A DNA stretch of 64,000 nt. Source: Ichthyophis bannanicus. Its lineage: Eukaryota > Chordata > Amphibia > Gymnophiona > Ichthyophiidae. Positions 1 to 9,896 of this stretch are shown here, in pieces. The position numbers and the translations under genes are program-made. Numbering within the stretch: the first letter of the stretch is position 1; each line of letters starts with the position of its first letter. Under the pieces are notes generated by a model. That model saw only the letters and a list, made by a program, of their open reading frames with translations. It did no database searches and was not told the origin of the DNA. The stretch is taken from assembly GCA_033557465.1 (NCBI GenBank), contig CM066043.1, forward strand, positions 111,590,278 through 111,654,277. The letters are read 5' to 3'.

Positions 1-739
1 CCGAAGCGGGTACCGCCCACGCGCATGGCAGGGCTAAAGGAACGCCAGGCTGGACTGAGTCGATCGGCCCCGGAGGCGCCGAGGACAGCAGCCGACGATC
101 CTCGGTGAGGAGCGGAGCGCTCGACACCGACGCCGATGCCCGGGGCTCAGTACCGCCCGGAGCGGCTACCACGCCCGAGCATGGCTTGGATGTAGGGAGG
201 TCAGACCCGGTCGAGTCGATCGGCCCCGAAGGCGCCGAGGACACTAGCTGACGATCCCTGGCGAAGAGTGAAACACTCGACGCCGACGCCGGGGAATCGG
301 CACCGCTCGAAGTGGGTACCTCCCTCGGGCATGGCTCGGGAATGTTCTGTGAGGAGCGAACCTCAGGAACATCCCGAAACCCCGTAAATGCTTTGGAGCT
401 CGAGGACTCCCGCCGGGGTATATCAGCCAAGGAGAACTTGAGGGGTTGGCCGGAGTCGTCGCCATGCCGCGCATGAGACTCGCCCCTCAAGACTCGGCTA
501 GTCTTAACAGACTGTTGTGTGGTTACCTGATCCTGGAGAGAAGGACAACCCGACGACCGCGCCTTTGGCGCGAAGACGTCGTCGAGGGATACCTGAAAGA
601 GGGAGGGTCTTCTCCCGACACTGTAGCCTGGGGAATCCGGGGAAAAAGGGTCAGGCCCCAAACAGAAGAGGCACTGGGCATTGGAGTCCACGTGGAAAAT
701 TAAGTCCCCGCCGTGAGGCTGGGGGGAAGAAGGCTCCAT
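1..739 (-). CDS. DIRS Z gag-like protein, N-terminal part, runs off window
   Basis: A reading frame starts at an ATG at 739-737 and stays open to base 1, about 246 codons. It is too incomplete to show a start-to-stop ORF. The N-terminus has a short Cys motif (CLFCLGPD) corresponding to the second half of the Cys/His cluster at the start of the gag proteins of DIRS B and C. After that the protein is rich in Ser, Pro, Asp and Arg, with low-complexity repeats of 52 residues. By analogy with the other copies it would be the nucleic-acid-binding structural protein of the element. An open frame across 739 GC-rich bases supports real coding, but CpG-rich DNA also lacks stop codons, so moderate confidence. 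Confidence 0.6.
   Translation of the reverse strand, partial: MEPSSPQPHGGDLIFHVDSNAQCLFCLGPDPFSPDSPGYSVGRRPSLFQVSLDDVFAPKARSSGCPSLQDQVTTQQSVKTSRVLRGESHARHGDDSGQPLKFSLADIPRRESSSSKAFTGFRDVPEVRSSQNIPEPCPREVPTSSGADSPASASSVSLFARDRQLVSSAPSGPIDSTGSDLPTSKPCSGVVAAPGGTEPRASASVSSAPLLTEDRRLLSSAPPGPIDSVQPGVPLALPCAWAVPAS
57..368 (-). repeat. 156-bp in-frame tandem repeat in the Z gag
   Basis: The string GAGTCGATCGGCCCC starts at 57 and again at 213, and the sequence after each match stays alignable with substitutions; a partial third unit precedes base 57. The period of 156 bp is exactly 52 codons, so copy number can change without breaking the gag frame. The repeated peptide core reads like SSAPSGPIDS and SSAPPGPIDS. 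Confidence 0.75.
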
Positions 740-949
740 GTCCCAGTCCTCAGCGCCTGAAGGGGGCGATGAAAATTAAATGAAAAACAATTAAAAGAAA
801 GAAAAAAGGGGAGGGGGGGGCACGGAGGTGCCACCGTCGGCGGGAAAGCCGCGACTACAGAAAAAAGGAAAAATTTCTGCGGTGGCAGGAGGGACGTCCT
901 GCCTGCTCCGCGGAAAACAAAAAACTGGGGAGAGGCAGTAGGAAGGGCG

Positions 950-1088
950 GGAAGCCACCGCGCAGGCGCGGGGGATGCTCCCAAAGGCTTTCTGATTGGA
1001 TGCTGGGGAGCATTTTCCCATGCGGGCTCCGTCGGCGACGTCTCCCACGTGTGAAGACTCATTCCTGCTTGTTCCTGGAGATCCAAGG
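950..1088 (-). repeat. 5' terminal repeat of DIRS Z
   Basis: This segment contains a GC-rich tract with GCGCAGGCGCG (about 961-971), then GGGAGCATTTTCCC-type sequence, a GACGTC core at about 1036-1041 and the end motif TTCCTGCTTGTTCCTGGAG. It is nearly the reverse complement of the left terminus of DIRS E (57766-57930), as expected for inverted terminal repeats of one family. Confidence 0.65.
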
Positions 1089-1109
1089 AAATTGTATGCA
1101 ATGGGGGGG

Positions 1110-2722
1110 GGGGGTTCGTGATCTCGTGAAAGATCTCTGGACTGAGTTCCCATTCTCCGGGATCCAGTCGATGACAGCTGAGATAGTCGGCCTGGACATT
1201 GTCCTTCCCCGCTACATGAGCCGCCGAAATCGCCTCGAGGTGTAGCTCTGCCCACTGGAACAACAGTTGACTCTCTCCCAGGAGAAGCGCACTCCCGGTG
1301 CCCCCCCTGGCGATTGATATACGAAACTGTCACCAAGTTGTTGGAAAAAACGGGCACCGCCTTTCCTTCGAGCAGGGTAGCAAACTCCAGGAGCGCGAGG
1401 CGTACCGCTCTTAATTCTAGCCGGTTGATCGACCAAAGACTTTCTTCCTCCGACAAGACACGCTGCGTTATCCGAGACATACAATGCGCCCCCCAACCGG
1501 CTAGACTGGCATCCGTAGTGAGTAATACCCACTCGGGCATGTCCAGCGGGACTCCCGCTTGCAGGTGCTCTGGCACCAACCACCAGAGAAGACTGTCGCG
1601 TACCTGCTGCGGACAAACCAACCGACGAGAGAGCGGATGAATCTGCGGAGACCATCGCGTGAGAAGTGCCTCCTGTAACGGACACATGTGGGTCCTGGCC
1701 CAAGGAACCAGATCTAAGGCCGCCGCCATCGAACCCAACAACTGCAAGTACCTCCACGCCGAAGGAGCCTGGACTCGCAAAAACGCCGTTACCTGCGATA
1801 CCAACTTCCGCACCCTGACTGGAGGCAGAAGAACAGCTCCTCTTGCTGTGTCGAAAAAGGCTCCCAGATACGTCAACTGCCTCACCGGGTCCAAACGACT
1901 CTTTGCCCGGTTGATAACCCAGCCGAGCTCTTGGAGAAAAGCCACTACTCGAGCCGTAGCCTTGACCGACTCCTCCAGAGACTCTGCTCGAATTAACCAG
2001 TCGTCCAAGTAGGGATGAACCTTGACACCCTCTTTCCGCAGGGACGCCGCTGCGACCACCATCACCTTGGTAAAGGTGCGAGGAGCCGTCGCCAGACCGA
2101 AAGGCAGTGCCCGGAACTGAAAATGACCCATGGGAACTGCAAATCGGAGAAACCTCTGATGCTCCGCCCTGATCGGAATGTGCAGATAAGCTTCCGTCAA
2201 ATCTATGGAGGACAGAAACTCCCCAGGCCGAACGGAGCGAATCACCGACCTTAACGTTTCCATTCGAAAATGCGGAACGCGCAAGCACCGATTCACGTGT
2301 TTTAAATCCAAAATTGGCCGAAAAGAACCCTCTTTTTTGGGAACCACAGAATATATTGAGTATCGACCTAAGCCGTATTGGTCTGGCGGCACTGGTACAA
2401 TCGCTTGAAGCCGCAGCAAGTGCTGCAACGTGTCGTGGACGGCCGCCCTCTTCGCCCGAGGACTGCACGGAGAAAAAACAAAAGCTGCCGGTAGAGGCTG
2501 GTTGAACTCAAGAGCATAACCCTCTCTGACAATTTGAAGGACCCATTGGTCGGTAGTTATAGCGGCCCAAGCGGAGAAAAACATCTGTAACCTCCCTCCT
2601 ACCGGAGTCTCCCCCTGGGCCAGCCTCGCTTCATTGTGGTTTCTTAGCAGAGGCCTGCTGGGCGGCAAAATAGCCCCTACTGGTGCCTCTTGCTCCTCGA
2701 AAGGACTGTCCTCTTGCAACAT
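1110..2722 (-). pseudogene. DIRS A reverse transcriptase-RNase H
   Basis: The frame 2722 to about 1310 carries a DIRS-type RT: VVPKKEGSFRPILDLKHVN (finger motif), SSIDLTEAYLHIPI (motif A), ALPFGLATAPRTFTK (motif B) and HPYLDDWLIRAE (motif C, YLDD intact). RNase H follows, with LLTTDASLAGWGAH and LELRAVRLAL. One extra base in the C7 run at about 1303-1309 shifts the frame; the continuation, with AGKDNVQADYLS, is read in the next frame down to about 1110. The enzyme would copy element RNA into DNA and remove the RNA strand. The frameshift and the Z insertion make this copy non-functional. The family call is firm. Confidence 0.85.
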
Positions 2723-4050
2723 AACTACCGCGTTGATAAGGAGAAAAACGAGATCCCCGAAACCTACGAAACTCGCGCCCCTGACCTCTTTGGAAGGATC
2801 CCAGCGTTTCTAACGCCTCCCCGAAGAGTAGCTTACCCTTATAGGAAGCTTACTGAGCTGCGTTTTAGACGAAGCATCCCAGTTCCTCAGCCAAAGCATG
2901 CCCAGTTCCTCAGCCAAAGAAAACGTCGGGCAGCAATAACTGAAGCCATCGACTTAGCCGAAATCCGTACCAAATCATAAAAAGCATCTGCTAAATAAGC
3001 AGCCGCGGACTCTAACTTTGCCCCCTCAACTGAAGGAGCCGCCTCCCTTTCCTGACCGGGATCCAACTGAAGCCATCTGATGGAGGCCCGCGACACATAC
3101 GCTCCATACACCGACGCCTGAAGAGCCAACGCACTGGCATCAAAAGCTTGCTTCAAGAGCGCCTCTAATCGACGATCCTGAAGGTCCTTAAGGGCCGCAC
3201 CCCCGTCCACCGGAATCGTGGTCTTTTTGGTGACCGCGGACACGAGCGCATCGACCTTAGGCATACGCAACAACTCCCTCTCTTCCTGGGGCACGGGGTA
3301 TAAATACGCCATAGCTCGTGCACCGTGCAAGGACGCCTCAGGACATTCCCACTCCAACTCAATCATCTGTTTAATTACTCTGTGCAGTGGGAAACATTTT
3401 TGCTCAGATTTAAATCCCTGTAGCAAGGGATCTTCCAACGGCTCCTGATGAACCACAGGAGGAACAATATGTAGCGCCGCTAGTGACTGAGAAATTAAGG
3501 CCGCCAGCTCTTCCTTTCTGAAAACCCTAAAAACATTAGGATCCTCTCCTGGTCCCAACTCTCCTTCCTCTAACTCAGCCGACCAGGAATCCAACCCCGG
3601 CTCCGACAACAGTTCTCCTTCCTCTGGAGCCTGCGCCTCCGCAGCTAAAGGCACTGCCTGGTCCCCCTTTAGCTCCATAACCTGAGCCACAGGAGAAACC
3701 CCCTCACTAGAACCTAACAGCAAAGGATCCCCTACTGGAACACTCAGCAACGAGTCAGAGGAGGCTGTGGCAGTATTTTGTGACTTCTTGAGGAGATAAG
3801 CACTGTGAAAAGCTAAAATAAACTCCGGGGCCAATAAAGAGTCCAGGGCCCGAGAAACCGAAACTAATGGTGATCGGACCTGCTCCTCCGACAAATGCGG
3901 TTTGTGGGATTTAGCTTTCCTCTTCCCCGACTTAGACGGGAGCACGGGAGACCCGGCCGGCCCTTCCAAAATGGCCACCGTTCCCGCTCTTTCTGCCGAA
4001 GAACAACACCGGCTCGAAGCCTCAACTTCGGTCCCTGACTGTCCCTCCAT
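2636..4050 (-). pseudogene. DIRS A gag-like protein with LAP2alpha-like region
   Basis: A 387-residue open frame (4050-2887) begins with a charged, low-complexity N-terminus containing a basic patch (SKSGKRKAKSHKPH). It continues with acidic Glu-rich stretches and an alpha-helical C-terminal half (about residues 215-380) with motifs such as MPKVDALVSAVTKKTTIPVD and LEALLKQAFDASA. DIRS gag proteins of this type are the published source of the mammalian LAP2alpha C-terminal domain; the layout here agrees, though I cannot score it. A 19-bp tandem duplication at about 2879-2917 disturbs the frame. An Arg/Gly-rich tail in another frame ends at a stop near 2636, overlapping the RT start. No protein-making copy is implied. 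Confidence 0.7.
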
Positions 4051-4499
4051 AATCAGGCTAACTCCGAACCGCGGATCCCCGCTAATAACGACGCCTGAAA
4101 CAAAACCGCTGAGGCTTTAAATTCCCGCGTGGCGCCGGAGGCCGAGAAAACTGATTACCTGACTGAGGCAGACAGCACCAGCACCCTCGCTTCCCATGTC
4201 GCCGCTGCTAGCGGTAGCCGGGAACACAGAAAAGGGCCGCAGGAAAAACAGTAGCTGGGGCTCCCAGGCTGTTCCTGACTCCGCGTTCGTCCGGGAAGGG
4301 AAGAGACAGGCTCTGCCTCTTATCCCCGTCCGATTCGTGTGCTGCCAATAACAGTGCACTGCGCCCAGAAGTAATAGCCCTGAGCGAGTGACAGGAAAAC
4401 AGGAAAAGAAACCCCTTCTGTGCACAATCACCCTGCTAGGGCAACCAGGCAGAAACTGCTTTGTGCTCACTACTTTCTCAGCCTAAACCTAGCTAGAGT

Positions 4500-4735
4500 C
4501 TGTAAGAAACGAACAAAAAACCAAGAAAAACCTCTATAGCCTATGTGGGGAGCTCTCCATCCACACATCCAGTCCAGCTGCTGAGGACTAAAAGACTGCC
4601 TATTTGGCACCAGGGGGAGCTAGGTAACCTGGCAACAAGACTTTTTTTCAGTCCTCAGCTGCTGGAAGGGATTGTTGACTACCCATATGTTCTGGACTGG
4701 CCCGGAGAGACGAATAGGAAACTATATTGACCGGC
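4500..4735 (-). repeat. 5' terminal region of DIRS A with an inverted repeat
   Basis: A perfect 16-bp inverted repeat lies here: CCAGCTGCTGAGGACT at 4574-4589 and its reverse complement at 4650-4665, about 60 bp apart. The distal end (CCCATATGTTCTGGACTGG, about 4682-4700) lines up in position with the CCCATATGTGAGGACTG end of the other DIRS copies. I take this as the terminus of A; the exact last base is uncertain. Confidence 0.55.
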
Positions 4736-4759
4736 TCGCCTTTGCCTACCTGTTTATTC

Positions 4760-5816
4760 ACACCTTCAAAAAAGTATAACAGATTAGTAAGACAAGACCT
4801 TCCTTGGTTAAAGCCATGTTGACTTTCTCCCATTAAACCATGACTCAAGATGTTCAGTAATTTTGTTCTTTATAATGGTTTCTATCATTTTGCTTGGTAC
4901 TGACGTCAGGCTCACTGGCTTGTAGTTTCCCATATCACCCCTGGAAAACGTTTTAAAAACTGGCGTTACCACTGGCCATTCGCCAATCTTCAGGTAATAT
5001 AGATGATTTTAATGATAGTTCACAGATTACTAATAGCAAGTCTGCAATCTCATATTTCAGTTCTTTCAACACCCTCAGATGTATACCACCTGGTCCAAGT
5101 GATTTGCTACTCTTTAGTTTATCAAATAGTTGTAATATATCTTCCTTGTTTATCGATATTTCTTTCGATTCTTCTGATGCATCACCTTTAAATACCATTT
5201 CTGTCATGTGTAACTTCCCTACATTATCTTCAGTAAAGACCAAAGCAAAGAATTCAGTCTCTCCACTATGGCCTTGTCCCCTCTTAGTGCTCCCTTTACC
5301 CCTCTCTATCATCTAATGGTCCAATTGACACTCTCACAGGTTTTTTTGCTACAAATGTACTTGAAAGTATTTGTGTGTTTTTGCTTCCACAGCAAACTTC
5401 TCAAATTTTCTCTTTGGCTGTCTAATCAATGCCTTGCATCTAACTTGCCTTCCTTCCACCTTTCTTAAAGCGTGGAATAGATGTGGTCTGGGCTTCCAAG
5501 ATAGTATTTTTAAACAACGCCCATGCCTTATGTAAACCTTTAACCTTTTCGTTTTTTCTTAACTATTTTCCTCATTTTATCATAGTCTTCCTTTTGAAAG
5601 TTAAAAGGTGGTACTGTGGATTTCCTTGGCATCCTTCCTCCATTTATTACATCAAATGTGATCATACTATGATCCCTATTGCCAAGTGGCCCTAACACTT
5701 ATCTCTTGCACCAGATCCTGTGTTCCACTAAGGACTAAGTCCAAAATAGCTTCCCCTCTTGTCAGTTCATGAACCAAGAAGCAGTCATTTATTTAATCTA
5801 GAAACTTTATCTCCCT
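4760..5816 (-). pseudogene. CR1 A endonuclease C-terminus and RT N-terminus
   Basis: Conceptual translation gives the linker and first RT motifs of a CR1 ORF2: an ISINKEDILQLFDKLKSSKS-like segment, GPGGIHLRVLKEL, LLLVICELSLKSSILPEDWR, and further down QHGFNQGRSCLTNLL. The RT stops before motif C because the copy is truncated near 4736. The frame changes at about 4950, and stops are scattered through the endonuclease part. ORF2 of CR1 nicks target DNA and primes reverse transcription there; this fragment can do neither. Confidence 0.7.
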
Positions 5817-7940
5817 ACTACTACTACTAAGCATTTGTAAAGCACTACCAGGCGCACGCAGCGCTGTACAATGAAAACACAAAAAGACAGTCCCTGCTCA
5901 AAAGAGCTTACAATCTAAAAAGACAAAGCAAGAAAAGGAGTAGAAAAAGATAAGAACAAGGGCAAAGAGACAAGAGCAGGAGAGAGAGGACAAAGGAAAA
6001 AGGTAAGAACAAGTGTGAGGAAGAAAGAAAGATGAAATAAAAGAGGGGAAGGAAGGAGAACAGCAAAATCAAGAGCCAAAGGCAGAGGCAAAAAGATGAG
6101 CTTTTAACTTGAGTTTGAAGAGGGGCAAAGAAGATGCCTGACGTATAGACAAAGGAAGTTTATTCCAAGCATAAGGAGCAGCAAGGTGAAAAGAGCGGAA
6201 TCTGTAGTTGGCAATAGAGGAGAAGGGCATAGCAAGAAGCAACTGGGAAGAAGAACGGAGTACACGAGGGGGGGAAATAGGGAAAAATGAGAGAAGAAAG
6301 GTACTGAGGAGCCACAGACTGAATGTACTTATAGGTCAGAAGGAGAAGCTTAAAGTGAATACGGAAATGGATAGGGAGCCATTGAAGAGATCTGAGGAGA
6401 GGAGTGATGTGGGCAAAACGAGGCTGACGGAAAATCAAATGGGCAGCGGAGTGCTGAATAGACTGAAGAGGGAAGAGATGAGACTGAGGGAGACTAGCAA
6501 GAAGGAGGTTACAATAATCAAGGCGGAAGGTGATTAGGGAATGGATGAGGGTTTTAGTAGTGAGCTCAGAGAGAAAGGGGCGGATTTTGCCAATGTTGAA
6601 GAGAAAGAAGCGACAGGTCTTAGCGATGAGTTGGATATGAGAGGAGAAAGAGAGCGAAAAATTGCCCAAATTGCAAGCAGATGAAACAGGTTGGAGAACA
6701 GAGCCTTCAACAGAGACTGAAAAAGAAGGAGAAAGGGAAATTTTAGGAGAAAAAATGAGAAGTTCAGTCTTGGCCATGTTCAATTTCAGGCAATGATGGA
6801 ACATCCAGGCAGCAATGGCAGAGAGACAGCAAGAGATCCGGGACTGAAAAGCAGAAGAAAGATCAGGAGTAGAGAGATAGATTTGGGAGTCATCAGCATA
6901 GAGATGGTACTGAAAACCATGAGAGGAAATAAGCGCACCAAGGTATTGGGTATAGAGAGAAAAAAAGAAGAGGACCCAAGACAGAACCCTGGGGACACCA
7001 ACCGAGAGCGGGGTAACAGAGGAGGAGGCGCCACCAGAACATACACTAAAGGAGTGATGGGAGAGATATGAGGAGAACCAGAAGAGAACAGAGACCCTAA
7101 AGCCAAGCGAGGACAAAGTGTCAAGGAGAAGATCATGGTCAACAGTGTCAAAGGCAGTAGAAAGGTCAAGGAGGATAAGGACAGAGTAAAGGCCTTTAGA
7201 TTTAGCCAGGAACAAGTCACTGGAGACTTTGACAAGAGCAGTTTCAGTAGAGTGCAAAGGACGAAAACCGGATTGTAAGGGATCAAGAAGAGCATGGGAA
7301 GAGAGGAAGTCAAGACAACGGCGGTAAACCGCACGTTTGAGCAGTTTAGAAATGAAAGGAAGGAGCGAGATGGGGCGATAATTAAGAAGGACAAGAGGGA
7401 TCAAGTGAGGGTTTCTTAAGGAGAGGAGTGACCGCAACATGTTTAAAGTCAGCCGGGACAGTAGCAATGGAGAGGGACAGGTTGAGAATATGAGAAATGG
7501 AGGCAACAACGGTAGAGGAAATAGAGGAGATAGGATCAGAGGAGCAAGTGGTGAGCTTGGAGGAGGAGAGAAGAAGAGCAGTTTCATCAATAGAAATCGT
7601 GGGGAAGGAAGAGAGGGTAGGATGAGAAGGGGGGGGGGGGGAGAATGAAAGCAGGAAAGGGAAATCGGGAATTTAGAGGGAAACTGCAGAGATCTTATGT
7701 ATTTTATCATGGAAGTAATCAGCCAGAGCCTGGGCAGAAAGGGAAGGAGGGATGAGAGGTGGAGGCACTTTGAGGAGAGAATTGAGAGCAATAAAGAGAC
7801 GGCGAGGATCAGAGGCATGAGAATTAGTCAGGCGAACAAAGTAATCTTGTTTGGCAAGAGCTAAAGCAGATTTGAAAGAGCAGAGCTTGAATTTGAAATG
7901 AAGGAAATCTTCAGGGGAGCGGGATTTGAGCCAGGTACGC
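5817..7940 (-). mobile_element. L2-type LINE A inserted in CR1 A
   Basis: The 3' end of the element (5817-5900 on the plus strand) has the hallmark L2 tail: ACTACTACTACTA, then CATTTGTAAAGC and CGCACGCAGCGCTGTACA. RT coding follows at 6160-7818 on the minus strand. The element is 5' truncated: it begins within the region before the RT, near 7940. The two CR1 halves lie directly at its ends. Confidence 0.8.
6160..7818 (-). pseudogene. L2 A reverse transcriptase
   Basis: A 552-codon open frame includes [59 protein letters not shown] (motif A), [20 protein letters not shown] (degenerate motif B) and [15 protein letters not shown] (motif C, YADD intact). The C-terminal region typical of L2 and CR1 follows ([33 protein letters not shown]). 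The usual Gln-Gly of GVPQGS has become Arg-Val and the last part runs in a shifted frame, so this copy is decayed. Its endonuclease is missing because of 5' truncation. Confidence 0.8.
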
Positions 7941-8153
7941 TCAGCATGTCATGCTGTGATACTGACCTAGTTGATACAAGGGAATAATTTAAATCACCCA
8001 TTATTACTGTGTTGTAGCTTTTGTTAGCTTCCCTGATTTCTCTTAGCATTTCATCGTCCATCTTTTCATTCTGGCCAAGTGGATGGTGGTACACCCTTGT
8101 CTGCCATTGCGTTACCCTTTTTAAATGGATTCTCGGATGACAATTTGGAAGGA

Positions 8154-8157
8154 GTAC
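8154..8157. repeat. Target-site duplication GTAC, left copy
   Basis: GTAC at 8154-8157 is repeated at 9664-9667, directly flanking the solo LTR. Its 4-bp length fits Ty3/Gypsy integration. GTAC is its own reverse complement, which slightly weakens the evidence. Confidence 0.75.
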
Positions 8158-9663
8158 TGTCACGCCTACTCATCCAGGCGGTAGCCTAGGAGCAGGTGAA
8201 CATGCCTGTCTTACTCTCTACAATTACTGTCCAAGACGGCCGCCAAGGAAGGCTGCTGGGTAATGTAGTTTTTAGAGCAAGGAGTGTGACCACACGGTAA
8301 ATAGGCAAAACAGAGAATTTTATTTCGGGGTTTCCCCTCCGCATTGAATTCAAAAACCTCAACTGAAATTGGATAAACTCTCCAATAAGGCAAACAAGAA
8401 TGTGAAAACAGGTTGAACACAAAAATACAGGATTTCCTTTTAAAACATCAGCTTTCCACTTCCCGTGAGGAACAAGCTTCTAAAGCTCAATCTGTTCTCC
8501 AGATTAGTTTCTTGTTATTCACTTTCAAACAGGATTTTTACTTTGTACAAGTTGGAAGACCAACACTTGTCATTCTTTTCAACAGCTTCTTTTCTCCAAG
8601 CCATGCACAGCACAAGTCCTTAAATGGCTTTCCTGATACAGTCTTTTACATAAGCAAAGAATCAGCAGCTATTCATGTTCTTGGCCAGACACAGAGAACA
8701 CTGCATTTCTTCTATATCTGAACCATTAGGATCCTCTAGCAAATCTATATTCATTTCATTTCCAGATTCACTGTGTCTATCCTGAATATCAGCTGACCGG
8801 TTATTCTCCTGCCTTATCAGCTCCTGCAATCTTAACAACAGCTGTTCCCTATGGTCTCCAGCCACAGGCTCTTGCAACGGAGTTTCTCTCCCTTTCAACA
8901 AGTTAGCAAGCTCTGTTAGAGTGGAGGTTTGGCAGTCACTGGCATAGGTTCTAGGCTTAATAAAGGTTTGCTTTCCAGAGTTCAGGGGCACACAGCGTTT
9001 AGCACTGTCTCTTAATTCTTTAACAATGCCTGCAGCCTGGCTTTGGTTAGGAATTAAAGAAAATACATTTTCATTACCTTCAGGGTTTAAATGCTGTCTT
9101 GAACTACTTTCCCACCTGGAAAGACTTCTGTGTCCTGGAAACTGTTGCCTGCCCTGGGTTCCAGACACCCTTTGTTTCTCCTTTACTCTTGCATGTGAAT
9201 CAGCCAGGTCTCTTCCAGAAGCTCCTCTTTTCAATGGAACTAAAGTACCTGCTTCAAAACCCAGCAAGCTTCTGGTTCGAGGCTCGTTCCCTTCAGAATC
9301 AGTTCCTCTTACTTGAACTGCTTCTGGAACTCCACGGACTCCAAACACTGCCTGCTCATCTTGCTGCTGCTTCGTTTCTGTTCCTCTCTGCTGCGTTTCT
9401 CTCTGCTGCGCTTCTGTTTGTTCTAAAACTGAAACACTTTTAAACTGCTGCCTTTCAGGCACCACGCCTTTCTTCCTGCCCATGTGCAGCTCATCAGTGC
9501 TCAACTTAGCCCTGATGTCACTAGGTGGGCGGGGCTTAGCACTCGGAATACTCTGCCCTGGAGGCTTGTGGTTTCTATGGGAACTGCTTTTCTCTCTAGA
9601 TTTAAAGGAACAGGGCTCCTCTCCCTGCCATTCCATTTCCTCTGTAGCGTCCTCCTCACCACA
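8158..9663 (-). mobile_element. Solo LTR of a Gmr1-like Gypsy element (1,506 bp)
   Basis: Read on the minus strand the segment starts TGTGGTGAGGAGG and ends GGCGTGACA, i.e. TG...CA ends, and it is bounded by a GTAC duplication. Its layout and start match the LTRs of the complete element at 39899-41467 (TGTGATGAGGAAG), including a long ORF starting near the 5' end and an AATAAA-type signal in the 3' third (about 8319-8324). Nucleotide similarity is low, so it belongs to a related but distinct family. The single LTR probably reflects recombination between two LTRs. It lies in CR1 A sequence on its left side. Confidence 0.85.
8662..9636 (-). CDS. ORF inside the Gypsy LTR, function unknown
   Basis: An uninterrupted frame of 325 codons starts at an ATG 28 bp from the LTR 5' end and fills most of U3. 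The protein is hydrophilic, with a Gln/Glu/Arg-rich middle and no signal peptide or membrane segment. A helical, leucine-rich stretch (HREQLLLRLQELIRQENN) is followed by an acidic tail ending near a Cys pair (MQCSLCLAKN). The LTR of the separate element at 39899 has a comparable ORF with the same start (EEM-E), a shared KGAS/RGAS block, the same helical segment (KQAELLLSQFKEFLEKR) and a similar tail. I recognise no domain. It is not gag, protease, RT, RNase H or integrase. Shared coding across diverged LTRs suggests past selection on the protein. Confidence 0.65.
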   Translation of the reverse strand: MEWQGEEPCSFKSREKSSSHRNHKPPGQSIPSAKPRPPSDIRAKLSTDELHMGRKKGVVPERQQFKSVSVLEQTEAQQRETQQRGTETKQQQDEQAVFGVRGVPEAVQVRGTDSEGNEPRTRSLLGFEAGTLVPLKRGASGRDLADSHARVKEKQRVSGTQGRQQFPGHRSLSRWESSSRQHLNPEGNENVFSLIPNQSQAAGIVKELRDSAKRCVPLNSGKQTFIKPRTYASDCQTSTLTELANLLKGRETPLQEPVAGDHREQLLLRLQELIRQENNRSADIQDRHSESGNEMNIDLLEDPNGSDIEEMQCSLCLAKNMNSC

Positions 9664-9667
9664 GTAC
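9664..9667. repeat. Target-site duplication GTAC, right copy
   Basis: This is the partner of 8154-8157. The sequence beyond it (9668-9890) is AT-rich, with no ORF I can assign; it leads into the hammerhead motif and is probably the end of a Penelope-like element. Confidence 0.7.
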
Positions 9668-9896
9668 AAATAGATGAGGTTTGTAGCCCTATAGGATAAT
9701 ATGTAATACTCAAAAGTCTTTAGTTACTAAGAACCACCTTGTAGAGCTCTCTGCAAAGGCTACAGATAAAGTGGCTATGCTCTGCAGGAACCAGTCAACC
9801 CAGTCAAAATTTTGCATAGCTGGCCATTGGTATTCAGCATTATCCACCATTGATTGGTTTGTGCCATATCTTTATTGCTTTTGTGCTCTTCATTTT

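Larger units (their letters stand above)
1..1088 (-). mobile_element. DIRS-like retrotransposon Z, 5' part only
   Basis: The right-hand end (about 950-1088) matches in layout the 5' termini of the other DIRS copies here (23840-24000 and 48600-48783): a GC-rich stretch, a CpG-rich block, then a segment ending in TCCTGGAGAT. Its details match the terminus of copy E (57766 onward) best, so Z and E form one subfamily. Left of the terminus is an A/G-rich leader (770-960) and then an open gag-like frame running off the window. To its right the RNase H region of DIRS A resumes, so Z is read as an insertion into A. The body of Z lies outside the window, so membership is inferred from the terminus and gag alone. 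Confidence 0.7.
1089..4735 (-). mobile_element. DIRS retrotransposon A (third subfamily), 3' part missing
   Basis: A minus-strand element with gag (2636-4050) upstream of RT-RNase H (1110-2722). Its recombinase would lie left of the Z insertion, outside the window. Its proteins are clearly more diverged from B, C, D and F than those are from one another, and its right terminus (4500-4735) differs in sequence, so it is a separate subfamily. It abuts a truncated CR1 at about 4736. Confidence 0.75.
4736..8153 (-). mobile_element. CR1-type LINE A, truncated and split by an L2
   Basis: Two blocks, 4736-5816 and about 7945-8153, belong to one CR1 on the minus strand. Upstream block: endonuclease peptides such as YNTVIMGDLNYS. 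Downstream block: the rest of the endonuclease (PLGNRDHSMITFDV) and the start of RT (KLKSSKSLGPGGIHLRVLK, then HGFNQGRSCLTNLLYFFEG). Several stops and frameshifts are present. The element lacks its 3' half, which is cut at the DIRS A terminus. The 2.1-kb L2 between the blocks inserted in the endonuclease region. Confidence 0.75.

Noticed and set aside
2887..4050. Host TMPO (LAP2) exon
   Set aside because: It lies directly upstream of, and overlaps, a DIRS RT ORF and has frame lesions; it is the transposon gag.
6208..6537. Plus-strand frames of Glu/Lys/Arg-rich protein at 6208-7650
   Set aside because: They are antisense shadows of the L2 A reverse transcriptase.
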